A stretch of 64,000 bases of DNA from Nothopassalora personata (Eukaryota > Ascomycota > Dothideomycetes > Mycosphaerellales > Mycosphaerellaceae). Under the pieces are notes generated by a model. The model was not told the origin of the DNA, did no database searches, and saw only the letters and a program-made list of their open reading frames with translations. Position 1 is the first letter of the stretch. Every line of letters begins with the position of its first letter. Below are positions 42,833 through 53,999 of this stretch, one piece after another. Location: the NCBI GenBank assembly GCA_033816765.1, contig CM066298.1:124001-188000 (forward strand). The letters run 5' to 3'. A program made the position numbers and the translations under genes.

Positions 42833-43502
42833 ATGGGTGTCTTTCACATCGGTACGGTTGTCCAGCGCGCAAGCAGTCTTTTTGACGCTGCTCTGTGGCC
42901 CGCCAAATGATATCAGAGTGATACTGATGGGGAGTGGTTGCTGACGGTGTTGACAGCACTGTTCAAGCTGAAGGAGGACGCGAAGCCAGAACATGTGAAG
43001 GAATGGCAAAGGTTAGCGCAAGGCATGGTATGTCCAAAAGTCCGCCCCGATCATGTGATGCTGATGATTAACGACACACACAGGTCGGCCAAGTTCCTGG
43101 TACGTTGTTGATGTTGATGTTGATGTCGGTTTGACGTCGTAGATGAGTGCAAACAGCCGAATGCTCTTGAACCGGACTTGTCTCCGCTCATCTTCACTCC
43201 ACTATAACTACAACAACGTAACGTTCTCGCTGACGACGACATGCACCAGGCTTAATCGACTTAAGAGCCGCTACGCCGATGGAGCTCACGGCGCCCATGG
43301 CGAAAGGCTTTGACATGGGTGTCGTGGTCGTTCTGGACTACGTGGAGAGTTTGGCGACCTTCTTCACGCACCCGGCGCATGATGAGTACGTTTGCCGAGG
43401 AGCAGACATCAGGATCAGTGCTGACACATGGGCAGAGTGAATGTCCTTTACGAGCAAGTTTGCGATAAGAGTAGCACGATAGGATATGACATCGAGTTTT
43501 AG
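42833..43502 (+). CDS. Dabb (stress-responsive A/B barrel, dimeric alpha/beta barrel) small protein
   Basis: Spliced model with five exons: join(42,833-42,851, 42,957-43,027, 43,084-43,099, 43,250-43,385, 43,436-43,502), 309 nt, 102 aa, the usual Dabb length. Exon 1 has 19 nt and exon 3 has 16 nt, so no long ORF shows it. All introns are GT...AG (105, 56, 150 and 50 bp). The product starts MGVFHIALFKLKEDAKPEHV and continues with GQVPGLIDL, AKGFDMGVVVVLDYVE, FFTHPAHDEV and C-terminal YDIEF, the family pattern. Dabb proteins form dimeric ferredoxin-like barrels; in fungal and plant pathways some are cyclases or related enzymes acting on polyketides. Set between a P450 and an SDR, a tailoring role is plausible. 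It converges on the SDR gene. Confidence 0.85.
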
Positions 43503-43842
43503 GAGGAGAATGTAATGTGGTTAGGATTCAATAATATCACGTCAACACATCTTAAAGCCCATGACGAAGAGACAGCCCCCGCCCTGCTCCGTGTCAGACC
43601 ACTGGTGCTATGTCTATAGGCTAGAAGACATGCATATGATTCGACGCACGTACAAAGACAATTCGGTAGGCGAATAGGATACACGGATTATACTCGGTCC
43701 CCTGCTCGTGATCTGCTGTCTACCACGTCTGCTCCCCAAGTAGTTCTATCCAGGGCAAGAGTGTCGACCCATACTTCAATCTGTCGCGTCGCTGACAATT
43801 AGACTGTGAACCAGCCAGCGTCCACCGTCAAAAGTTCCAGTC

Positions 43843-44903
43843 TCAAGCATCAAACCCAGCCTCCCGTCTACGCTTCATGATTGGTCTTAGCTGATCACCA
43901 GCCCACCCATCTTCAACATCATCCTTCAAATCAAAAGTCCCCTCCGGCTGGATAGCAAGAGCACGACCTGCATCAAACGTCAGCAAATCCCTCACACACA
44001 CTGGCGAGGACAAATACCATGCAACTCCCTATTCACAGCACAATAACTCGCCGCCTGCACACAATCCTCCATCGTCGCAAAAGCCAACACCTTACTCATC
44101 TCAATGCCCCTCGCCTTCATCGCATTCTTCACCGGCGCAATCAGGGGCGTATCCACAAACCACGGCGCCAGAAGGTTACACCGAACACCCACATCCAGCG
44201 TCCTGGCCCTTGTGCTCCGGAACAGACCTCGGACCCCAAACTTGCTGGCGGGGTACGTAGAAGCCTTGGGACTGTCCATGTACCCGCCAATCGAGGAGAT
44301 CAAGATGAGAGATTTATCTCCAGGCTCAGAGCCGTCAGAGGAAGGGAGACGGAAGAAGTACAGCGCGAGCCAGGAACTGTAGTATACACCCGTCAAGTTC
44401 ACCTCAATATTCTTCGTGTTTGGTGCGGGGAGGTTTGCTTCGAGACTAGGCTCTCCGGCGAAAAGGACGTGATCGACTTCGTTGCCTGGTGCGAAAGCGG
44501 TTCCAGCAAAAGTCGCGACGATGTCCAGCGTCTTGCGTGGCGAGAACTTCACAGCAGAGCGGAAAGCTTCGAGCTGAGACTCCCACGAGGTCACATCGCA
44601 GAAAGCGTAGTTGACGTGCTGGCCATTGTGGCTGAGGTCTGCAGCGATTTTCTCGCCTTTCTCCATGGGCTGGATGTCGGCGAGGGTCACGTAGGCGCCT
44701 CCAGAGGCCCAGGCTTTGGCAGTTGCTAGGCCGATGCCTGTGGAGTGTCAACGAGTATCAGCGAGGTATCGAGGATCCAGCATGTGATGCTCTGGATCAC
44801 CAAATGCGAGTGTTTGGATCGACTTACCCGACGCACCGCCCGTAATGAGGACAGACCTGCCTTCAAGGCTTGCCAGGTCGACGTGTGTGTTGAGTGCTTC
44901 CAT
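43843..44903 (-). CDS. Short-chain dehydrogenase/reductase
   Basis: Spliced model: complement(43,843-43,967, 44,018-44,737, 44,828-44,903), 306 aa. Introns are 90 and 50 bp. The ATG at 44,903 follows a run without in-frame ATG. The cofactor loop TGGASGIGLA is created only by joining exons 1 and 2. DIQP after the second strand suggests NAD(H) preference. The catalytic tetrad region shows SSIGG with Ser and YPASK with Tyr and Lys. TFAGTA replaces the usual NNAG. The last exon gives [17 protein letters not shown]. Relatives oxidise or reduce alcohols of secondary metabolites or act like 15-hydroxyprostaglandin dehydrogenase. The substrate is unknown. It is divergent from the next SDR and convergent with the Dabb gene. 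Confidence 0.9.
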
Positions 44904-45745
44904 GGTACTTTCAGCTTTGGGAACGTGCAATTAGTAGGGAAGAAGAGATCGAAGCCGAAGCTCTCGACGCCGAGGTGATCGGGTGTTGCGATGACAGGGA
45001 AACAGGCGAAGCCTATCCCGCTCATGGAGGTTGATGGTGGAGGGAACGAGGAAGGTCTGGTGGATAATTGGGCGGCAGGATACCTGCTGAGGTAGGATGG
45101 GACTTGGTCTGTTCGTGCACCAGATGGACTGCACGCGAATCGGGACTCAGACTAGCGGAGGTCGGAGGTCGAGCTGGGCGTTGCATATGGGCGCTCTGGC
45201 GTAAGACTGATATCGTCACCATCTCTCTGGGCGGTGGAGTTGAAGCTTAATAAGCAGCGCGGTGCTCTTTTGCCTCGAGCACAACTTCTACGGCTTCATG
45301 GTGCACTGATCAGCACGTCCGAATCATTAGGATTTGGTAGGCTGCAGACTTCCGTTGCTAGCAACGCTGGGCAAGGGGCGGACTTTCTAGAGACTAACCT
45401 GAGTGCCGGCATTGTGAGTGGAAAGCCTACGTTCGAATTGTAGTGAAGCCATTGACGAGCATCTTTCTGCTCAATCATCGTACACTGTCGTGTCGCATCC
45501 CTTGGTGCTTGCAGTGGCTGTGCGATCTTCCTCAGCATGAAGTTGACACCGGACTCCGAGCCATTCCGTCCTCGGGAACCTATCGCTCGGCGAAGTGAAG
45601 GAAGCATGACAGCAGGATCCCAGGATCGCAGAGCAGCTCAGTATGCAGCATGCTCGACGTATTGTTTCTTGCTGGCATAGTCTCAGTATTGCTGTTGTTG
45701 CAAATATCAAAGAAAGCGCTCAGTCTCCAGAAAATAGACAAAATC
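44904..45745. promoter_or_regulatory. Divergent promoter region between two SDR genes
   Basis: About 840 bp of non-repetitive DNA. A CGGACTCCG site (CGG-N3-CCG) stands near 45,552-45,560, and tandem CGGAGGT words near 45,156-45,168. Nothing coding is convincing. If the longer start of the second SDR (45,650) is used, the region shortens accordingly. Confidence 0.35.
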
Positions 45746-46722
45746 ATGCCGAGCTTTCACAACACCATCACCCTTGGCCGTCGGCCGAGGGATACCACGA
45801 ACAGGACGACTTATCTTGTGACTGGTGCCAGCAGAGGTATGTCCCAGTGTGAAACTCTCTAGTGCGTGGCAATTGCTGACTGCTGGCCGAAGGTATCGGC
45901 AAAGGCCTCGTAGCATCATTCCTCACACGACCAGACTCCACAGTGATCGCATGTGTTCGCAATGTAGAAACACAATCAAAAGTCTTCAGCGACGTACCAC
46001 ACGCAGAAGGAAGTTCTCTCACCGTCGTCAAGCTCGACTGCGCAGTCGAGACAGACCCGGCTGCAGCAGTCGAGGAGCTGCAATCAGAGCATAACATACG
46101 ACACATAGACGTCGTAGTCGCCAACGCAGCGATAGCTGGCGCGTATGGTCCCACCTCAACATTACCTCTTGATGATGTCAAGGAGCATATGCAGATCAAC
46201 TGCTACTCGGTCCTCCTTCTCTTCCAGGCTACTAGACCACTTCTTGAACAGGCTGCACCGGGTAAGGCTAAGTTCGTTTTCATCGGAGCGCCCATCAGTA
46301 CCATCACACAAATGGAGGAGTGCGCTCGGGCCCCACTGGGGGCGTATGGATTGACGAAATTGGCGGCGAACTATCTTGTCAGGAAGTTCCATTTCGAGAA
46401 CAAGTGGTTGATGTCGTTTGTGATTGATCCTGGGTGAGTACACGTTGAAATAAGATGATTCCAGAGGTGAATTGACGTTGATTTTAGACATGTTCAGACC
46501 GACATGGGAGATTCGGGCGCCAGGTTAATGGGCCGAAAGGAAGCGCCGACGACGCTGCAGCAGAGTGTTGATGGTATCTGTGCAAGAGTAAGTTCTGCAA
46601 GCGATGCATTTACGGTCCGGTTGAAATGCTAACGACAATGATTGCAGATTGACGAGGCCACGAAGGAAGAATCGTCAGGACAGTTTCTCCTGCACGAGGA
46701 TGGATCCAGGCTGCCGTGGTAG
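45746..46722 (+). CDS. SDR, norsolorinic acid ketoreductase-like
   Basis: Spliced model: join(45,746-45,836, 45,893-46,433, 46,488-46,587, 46,648-46,722), 268 aa; introns are 56, 54 and 60 bp. Cofactor motif TGASRGIGKG spans the first junction. CVRN after strand two fits NADP. It also has VVANAAIAG (NAG region), a Ser in FIGAPIST, catalytic YGLTK, and PGHVQTDMG after intron 2. The pattern with few family features changed resembles AflD/Nor-1-type ketoreductases that reduce polyketide ketones. An in-frame ATG at 45,650 would add 32 residues with a strongly hydrophobic start (FLAGIVSVLLLLQI), giving a possible membrane anchor; I prefer the shorter form because the cofactor motif normally lies near the N-terminus. 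Upstream neighbours suggest co-regulation with the other SDR. Confidence 0.88.
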
Positions 46723-47757
46723 TTGGCTTATGTCTCCAGGCTGTTTTCTTGCAACGCTTCCCAGTTGGGTGCCATACCGTAAAGTCATATGTTCCCGGGT
46801 AGAAGGTGTCGATAGGACGATTGGGGGTGATCACAACCTGATGAACACGAGGCTGCGACAAAATCCCTCTGCCATAAGGTGAAGGCAACCAAGGATCCAG
46901 AGCTTGTACCTGCGAGAATTAGGAGCAAGAGCGTCACATTGCGAGGCAGCCTGTCTGGTCTGCCTCAAAGGTGGATGAAGGACGGAAAGAGATGGCGACC
47001 GGAGAAGCGGCTTGTTGTCGCTCTCTGCACAGCTCTCTTGCTTGTGTGGGACTTGGCCACCAAGCTTCGGTGGCGGAAGTCAAAGAGCTTCTATGCAGAT
47101 TGCTCGATATGTGTTTTGTGATAACCATCCGAAACTCGCAAGTGTTCTGACCAACCTGTACGGCATTTTCGACCTGCGGGAGATAGTGAGTGCAAGCGCA
47201 CCAGTCGATAGTACTCACCGTGATCATAAAGCGTCACGAATGCTGCACATGTAGCCTTCGATGTGGACAGCTCTGAGCTTCTGCGCATCTCCCGCTGATC
47301 GCCCTGCATCTGGTCAAGTTTGCCACATTGGTGTGTGAATGTCACGCAGATTAGCGAAATGAAAGTTGTTCTCCAACCACGGACGGCTCTGCTGAAGGCA
47401 AACGCTAAACGGAATCTCGCTCGCGATTCGATAGCTGCAGGTAGTCTTCGAAGCGGTGGATGCTGAGCTGTTGGTGATGGGCATGACAAGTGTACGGGAT
47501 GCAGAAGGCTAGCACGAGGAAGCACGGGATGCCGCATCCTGTCGGGGATATGAGCCCGGTCGTTGACGTGAGTATCGATTGCATCTGACCCGGGCCCTGG
47601 AAGTGCTTGTATCTCAGCTGTCCATAGAACTAACTACTCTACAGCCCCAACAGCTTATTATGATGACGCTTCTCTTCGTTTGGCTCCCGACATGCGGCAG
47701 TGGTGGCAGTTTCTTTGGGAGAGGGCTCGCGTGCTGCGTTGAGCAACATGACCGGGA
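46723..47757. other. Intergenic host DNA, no gene seen
   Basis: Several short overlapping frames exist on both strands, none with a recognisable domain or a credible splice pattern. Base composition is normal and not RIP-altered. The region ends at the TA target site of the next transposon. Confidence 0.6.
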
Positions 47758-47759
47758 TA

Positions 47760-47790
47760 TTGCTCCTCCAAGGTTCTCGTGCCCACCCCT
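47760..47790 (+). repeat. Left terminal inverted repeat of transposon no. 1
   Basis: TTGCTCCTCCAAGGTTCTCG and the following bases match the complement of 51,288-51,318 with a few differences near the tip. A TA duplication is adjacent. Confidence 0.8.
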
Positions 47791-47905
47791 GCGGTACGGC
47801 TTCCCAGAATTGAGCCGATCTCTCACCCAATATAGGCCTCTTGGCGGGATAAGGTACCTGCCGTGAAAGTCAATTCACTAACCTCGCCGTCGCCGAACTC
47901 ACCTA

Positions 47906-50250
47906 ATGGCACCGCGCAACAAGCGCAAGGCTGCTGCTGCTGCTGCAGGGCCATCTAATCGACCTACGCGTACGCCTAAGCCTAGCCGCCGGACTCGTGA
48001 TATCGAAGCTGCTGCTGCTGCTGCCACTGCTCAGCTACAACGAGAACAAGCTCCACCGCCGCGATCTGCTCAATCGCCTGTTCCGGACGATGAAGATGAA
48101 GTTGATGCACAGGATGAAGAGGAGGCCGAGAACGCTGTTCGTAAGAGGCCGCAATACAAGTACCGCTTGCTATTCAAGATCAACGACCGCAATAAGCTAA
48201 ATGCGCCGCTATTATGGACTGACGCGCATGTTGCTATCGACCGTGGACACCCTCTCGAGCAGACCTTAAAGGAGTACGTGATCCGGTGGTACCGCAGTTG
48301 GCACTCGAATAAGCGAGATAAGGCGAACTGGATATTCGATAAATACTTAATTCGGTTAATCGCTGTGTACGACAACCTAGTAGTTAGCAGAGCTCACACC
48401 GTTGAGTTGAACTCGGAGGACTAGCAGCGCCAGGTTAATATAGCCTACGACTTAATGGATTAGTGGGCCTCTAAGAACAGGCGTGGCATTATGCTCACTT
48501 TCTAGGTGTTGTTATATCTAGCACTAATAGAGCCGCTACAGTCGCAGCAACTACATACTACACCTGCTCGGCGTAGTGGTGCATCTTAGCGTGCTACACC
48601 TTAGAGTGCAATACGCACGATGTTAATAGCCCGTAACCATCGCCGGCGTGAGGACACGATCTTTAAGGAACCTAAGGCTGAGGCTGAGGCTCCACCGGTA
48701 GATAAAGATGAGAACGGAGACCTTCGCAATCTAATCAAGGCGCGCTGGCCTTGCAAGAACACGCGGTGTCGTTGGTACGGCTAGTAGTGTTATTATGTCG
48801 GCCTAGACACCTATAATAACCACCTGCTTATCTATAGAGAAGTAGCGACTGAATAGGCGCGACTAATCAGGCTCGGCCGTACCACTGTCGAAGACCTAAC
48901 GACGGAGCTAGTGTTTCGAATGTGGAAGTACAAGGTCCGGCATGGCTTGGATAATGCTAATCCATTCACCAGCTCGAGATCGAAGGGTAGTGCGGCGAAT
49001 GCGCAGGTACCTATTATCGTTAACAACCACCTTGGCGGAGGTGTAGGTGTTATAGGTAGTGTCCAATATTCTCACTAGCACCCTCTATCTTCACCGCCTA
49101 GACCTATTATAAACGAGCTCTTGGATCCAGCGATTGAGACCGAGGGTTTCTTTCGCTTTTGCGAGCTCGATCCTTTCTAGATGAATAGAGAGGGTGACCT
49201 CACCGCTATTCGTGAGAAATTCATCTACGAAGATTGGGCCCTATCGAGGGTATTAAAGGTCGATATGGCGACGTGGATTCGGTATGGATTTAAGGAAGGG
49301 CAATTCGAGCGCTTTAAGGCTTGTGCGAGGGAATGGCGGTCTCGTGAGGCGTAGAAAAATGGTAAAAATATGCCGACAACGAGAGGCGATAGCGCGTACG
49401 ACGACGCCTTAGTATCGCGTGTGTGAGGTGTTGTTGTTGTCGTGTTGGTGTTGAGATAATAAGGTAAAGCTAGAAATAATAACTATCTTAACGGCTATCT
49501 TCGAGCATCTTGGACCCTAAATCCGAGAAGGTCGGGAAGATAGGTTTGCACTTTATAGCCCGACAACTACGTATTCGTTTCGCTCCAACTTTTTTTTATA
49601 TAGCAGCGCTCACCGAGGAACGAAAGAATATGTAAATATCTAAAGAAGAGGTGTTGTAGTTGTTAGGTAATATCGTATAAAGCCGTTAGACCCTAATGTT
49701 CCGCGGGAGCCGAAGAATTAGCGATGCTCGAGTAGATAGAGATAGGCTAAGACGACATCGTTTTCAAAAGTAATGAATTCGATCGATTTACTACTAAAAC
49801 TAGCCTCACTAAGAAACCAATGTGTCCGAACCAGTCTCTACTCACCTGAAACACCGCGGATAGCTGATTTTGCTCCTAGCACGACATCGATATTCTCCCT
49901 TTATAGCGACCTCGAACGTACTTACAAGCAACGACACTTTTAGCACCACCTTCTTCACTACCGCCTATTAAACAAGAACCACCTCCTTTAGCACCACTGC
50001 CGCCGCCGCCTTCCTTACCTCCGCCGTTCGAAGACGCTAGAATCGAAGCGATATAGAGCGCGGTAATAGAGCTACAGAATTCGGTGAACGCGATGCGCGG
50101 CTTCGTCCTTTAGCTGTCTATGAGGGTGTTAGTAATTGAGGACTATCTTAAGAAAGAGACGGCCTTTAAGAGGTGGATACATACTCATCGATAGCCGCTT
50201 TGCTAGAACCAAGCAGGTGCTGCCCTTTCGATCTTACACTCTGTCAACGC
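47906..50250 (+). pseudogene. Second ORF of transposon no. 1, unknown function, RIP-broken
   Basis: The ATG at 47,906 starts 172 intact codons: a basic Ala/Arg/Lys-rich start (PRNKRKAAAAAAG), an acidic DEDE patch, then a folded-looking part (YKYRLLFKINDRNKLNAPLL ... WIFDKYLIRLIAVYDNLVV). A TAG at 48,422 is the first RIP-type stop. The same frame continues to about 49,425 (ARWPCKNTRCRWYG, VEDLTTELVFRMWKYKVRHG, EGFFRFCELDPF, WIRYGFKEGQFERFKACAREW). A proline-rich and helical end (EPPPLAPLPPPP; DYLKKETAFKRWIHTH) appears at about 49,970-50,180 after a gap, perhaps an intron. It may be a DNA-binding partner of the transposase. I recognise no domain; the C-rich CKNTRCRWYG could be a metal site. Confidence 0.55.
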
Positions 50251-51141
50251 GTGTGCCATAAAGTAGCCGAAGGTGTCGTACGTAGTAGCCTTAGCAATGT
50301 TCTTCTTCACCTACGCCTTTAGCGATAAGAACGACAACTTAATAGGGTTGAAGTCTAGTGAGTATGGCGGTAGATATTCAAGCCTAATGCTAGCAGTGTC
50401 GCAGAGCTCCTTTATACGCACACTGCGATAAATAGACGCGTTATCTATCACTAGATACATCCCTCTCTTCAGCTGCGGCAACACTACTAATTCAAGCCAA
50501 TCTTCGAACATGTCGCTCTTAATTAAGCCCTGATATATAAGCGGGTCCGCTAGATAGCTATGAGTGGTTATCGCTAGCAACACCGACTACCTCTTCGAGC
50601 GCTTGGATCCACCGTGATCTATAGTAGGTGTATTTACCTCTAACCATCTATACTTTCGCTAACTAGTGCGTTTATTCGACGCGCTCTTATCTACGCAACA
50701 CACCTAGTCTGCTAGCATGAATATCTGCTTCTCTCTAAAGTCCTTACGCAGTATCTAATTCGCCTCGAGCGCGCGACGCTGTGTCTTCTTCCACGAGAAG
50801 TGAAGCTCGTTATAGATGTAGTTGCTAACCGCCTGTGTAGAGAGCATAAGATCGAACTCATCGTAGATGAACCACACGATCTCGTCTAGATAAGCAGTAG
50901 GTCGATCCTTTAAGAAGTCGTGCATATATTCAAGCTGCTATAGCGATAGCAGCTTTAGCGGCCCTCTCTTCTACTATACTGGATACGGCTCTCCGAATAG
51001 CTCGATATTCGCTCGAATCTTGTCGATACAGCGACGGCTAATCTGTGTCTTGTAGTGGATACGACGGCTCGATAGGCCTTTAGCAAAGTAGTCGCGGAGC
51101 TCGTTAATCTAATGTAGTAGTAACTGGCGTGGATCTAGCAT
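50185..51141 (-). pseudogene. Transposase of transposon no. 1 (Tc1/mariner, IS630-like DDE), RIP-broken
   Basis: The minus-strand frame from an ATG at 51,141 to TGA at 50,185 has 319 codons, a usual length. Its N-terminal part has a helix-turn-helix look (RRIHYKTQISRRCIDKIRANIELFG). The DDE core shows VDKSASN (first Asp), YLVIDNASIYRS (second Asp) and LPPYSLDFNPIKLSF. The third acidic residue (NPIE in the family) is now Lys through a TG to TA change typical of RIP. Only 50,311-50,583 is free of stops. The 3' end overlaps or meets the plus-strand ORF. Confidence 0.75.
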
Positions 51142-51287
51142 AGCTAACAACACCTAGGACTGGCCTATACAGCTGTTACAACGGCTTCATTCGAGACGAT
51201 AGCGACAGTGAGGTGCATTAGGATAGAGGAGATGCGCACAGCCAAAATTAGGTGCGAGGATCTCCCATATCCCGCGCCGAGGCTGCA

Positions 51288-51318
51288 GGGGGTGGGCACG
51301 AGAACCTTGGAAGCACAA
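51288..51318 (-). repeat. Right terminal inverted repeat of transposon no. 1
   Basis: The complement begins TTGTGCTTCCAAGGTTCTCG and matches the left repeat. TA follows at 51,319-51,320. Only about 18 bp separate it from the next transposon. Confidence 0.8.
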
Positions 51319-51426
51319 TATGCTAGTTCTACAGCTACACTGCAAAAGTCTGTACCCTGACGTAATATAAAACACGTCTCTACGCGTCGCGCTTTCTACC
51401 TTCCTTTCTTTACACTACTGTAATAT

Positions 51427-51546
51427 GACACCACGTACTCCGTTAGCGCCTATATCTTCCAATTATTAAAAGCATTATAAGCTTAGTCCTTAGCGAAGAG
51501 CTCGTTAGTATAGGGCTGCTAAGTATAGCGCTATACCGTTATAGAT
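51427..51546 (+). pseudogene. N-terminal fragment of transposase no. 2
   Basis: The ATG at 51,427 reads MTPRTPLAPISSNY, a RIP stop, then KHYKLSP and on to KYSAIPL, a basic helix-turn-helix start as in fungal Tc1/mariner proteins. It is cut by the 5' LTR of Gypsy C. Confidence 0.6.
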
Positions 51547-51950
51547 TGTTACGGAATGATTCCTATGGACCCTAGAATCATAATAACGAAAGGAGCACGT
51601 AACTCATCCTACCTAAGCGCTTAGACTTAGAGCGATTAGACTGCTTATACTTAGACTAATTAGACTGCTTATGCTTAGAATGATTAGACTAATTACCGAG
51701 ATCTACGAATCTCCTTTGTATTTAGGAACGCTAAGAACCCCTTATAGTTTCGACGCGTTTAACTTACTATTTAATATTACTGTTTAGAATACACTATAAC
51801 CTAACCTCTACCTTACTACTACTTCGTCTTTATAAGACAAGATAGCTACTGCTTTATTACTCTCCCTCGACTTCCTATCGGCCCGAGAACAAACCCGATT
51901 AAGCTTGTCTTCTTAACTTGTAATATTATTAGGTTATACTAAACCTAATA
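51547..51950 (+). repeat. 5' LTR of Gypsy C (404 bp)
   Basis: TGTTACGG...CCTAATA. It is 74 bp longer than the 3' LTR because of about 2.5 units of a 24-bp repeat (GATTAGACTGCTTATACTTAG) at about 51,637-51,712. Confidence 0.88.
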
Positions 51951-52009
51951 GCTTTAAACGCCCTCTACGATAGGAGACCGATAGAGTAAACGGGGAACAC
52001 CCGCCCCTA

Positions 52010-52930
52010 GTAAAGTAAGTAGAGCCCGACGACCTTAGACCGCAAACGATACTATTAATGCCTTAGCTACTTATATAGGTAACGATACCCTTAAGGTTAG
52101 TAACCTAGAATACTACTATAGCGACCGAGACAAGTTCGACACTTAGGTCTCTTAGATAGACATATACTTCTTATTTAACTCTATACCTAAGAACCTTAAG
52201 CCTATCTTTACTACTACCTTCTTAAGAGGACGAGCATAGCATTAGGTTAAACTATTCCTTAGGAAGTACCTAGATAGTAACGGAGAAGATAATGCCGACG
52301 GAATCTTTAGGTTATATAACTATCTTAAGCATGCTATAAAGAGCGTCTTTAGTGTCTCTAATAAGATTGCTACTGCCGTTCGTATTATTTAGCATTTAAC
52401 TTAGAAGACATCTACTACCGAATATGCTACTAAATTCTAGGAATACGCGTAACTTACCGATTAGGACGACGAAGTACTTTAAGTTATGTACCGAAGAGGA
52501 CTAAAGGAGCATATTAAGGACGAGTTAATAAGGGACGGTCGGAAGATCGATAGCTTAGGCGACCTCGTTAGAGTTACGATTAGTCTTAACGATAAGCTCT
52601 ACGAGAGAGCTATAGAACGACGATACGATTCTAAGGTATCCGGAAAGGCTAGATACACACTAGGCTATAATAACCGTAATAGAGGCTTCTACGACAACTA
52701 TAATAATAAGCCTAGGGACAAACCGTACTACGGACTATAGCTAATAGAACTCGACGTTACCGAGAAGGGTCGTAAGATTAGGAATAGTAACGGGAATAGA
52801 GCATCCCGGAGTTCGAAAGAAACACGAACTTACTACGGATATAGTAAACCTAGCTACCTAGTAAGGGACTGCCGCGGTAAGAATATAGTGCACCGCGAAC
52901 AGTTTAATATAATATAACCCCGAACTAGTA
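52010..52930 (+). pseudogene. Gypsy C gag, RIP-broken
   Basis: The capsid-like frame contains YYSDRDKFDT, IYFLFNSIPKNLKP, FLRKYLDSNGEDNADG and the intact piece 52,486-52,740 (YRRGLKEHIKDELIRDGRK). A zinc knuckle follows at about 52,829-52,870, read as YYGYSKPSYLVRDC; only its last Cys is left, the other ligands being Tyr through RIP. The protein is not made. Confidence 0.7.
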
Positions 52931-53999
52931 AATCTAAGAGTAGCGTTAGATCTTAAGGAGATACCGACTATACTCGGAGAGTAGGAGAGAGAGCTAGTAA
53001 TAGAAGTACGACGCCTCTCCTAGACCCCTTAGAAGGACGAGGAGGATACTATAGGTAGTAAATAGTAGTTATTCCATTTAATACGAAGAACTAACTACGA
53101 CAGTTTAACATAATAACACGAAGAGTCGACTACGAGATTGAATCCGAATCTCGAAATGGTTATAGAAGCCTTTATTAGCGATTCTGTTACTAAGACTCGT
53201 ATTAAGTTTACTACGCCGTAAAGTTAGGCGTAGGGTATTAGCCTTAACAACCGAGAGGAATCCTAGGAGCGACGTATAGGTAAAATGCTACGCTCCGAGA
53301 AGTAGACATTGACGAGTCCTACTTTAACAACGATAGAAGCGATAAAGAAAATTAGGACCTAGGATAGAACGGATTATAGTTACCGGAACTATAGGAAGAA
53401 AGTTAAGAAACTACCGGGCTAGATACTATCGAAGAAGATTAGGATCCGGAAGAATTAAGCGAAGAAGATTCCTCCGAAGGAGAAGAGAGCGACACTAACG
53501 ACGACAATAAATAACTAACCTTTACAATTAATGTACCTAGGAAATTATATAATATAATCGTACACCTATAAAGAAGGCACGAGGAATTCCTACCTAAGAT
53601 AGGCGGACGAAGGATGCTACACTCTATTAAGTTTAATAAGATACTCGACACTCTACGAGGCATAGCCTAGGGATACCCACTTATAGAAACAACCGAGAAT
53701 CTAGTAACCGCTATTATAGAACGACTACCGATAGGAAGCCGAATAATAGGAACTAGATATCTTAATCGTCGGGAACATTTATATCGAATAAATTACGTAA
53801 CGTAGTATAATACGTACGCGCACTCTACTTAGAAACGTAGAAGATCTAGGAACGTTACCGAATGTAGGTATAGATATAGAAAGGCTCGCGCTAGGTTTAA
53901 GCGGAGGCCTCGAGACACGAAGTACGACGTTCTATATACGAATAGGGAAAAGGATTAACTCCCTAGGAATAAGCAACTAAAGGGAGTTATATAACATAG

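Larger units (their letters stand above)
47760..51318. mobile_element. Tc1/mariner-like DNA transposon no. 1 with two convergent ORFs
   Basis: Terminal inverted repeats of about 31 bp begin TTG and share CCAAGGTTCTCGTGCCCACC (47,760-47,790 and the complement at 51,288-51,318). They are flanked on both sides by TA (47,758-47,759 and 51,319-51,320). At 3.56 kb it is about twice the size of a simple Tc1/mariner. It carries a transposase on the minus strand and an unrelated long ORF on the plus strand. RIP is moderate: mild in the first 600 bp, stronger later. Confidence 0.8.

Noticed and set aside
44019..44729. 236-codon plus-strand ORF
   Set aside because: It is the exact antisense of SDR exon 2, whose motifs and splice sites are clear. 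There is no domain on the plus strand.
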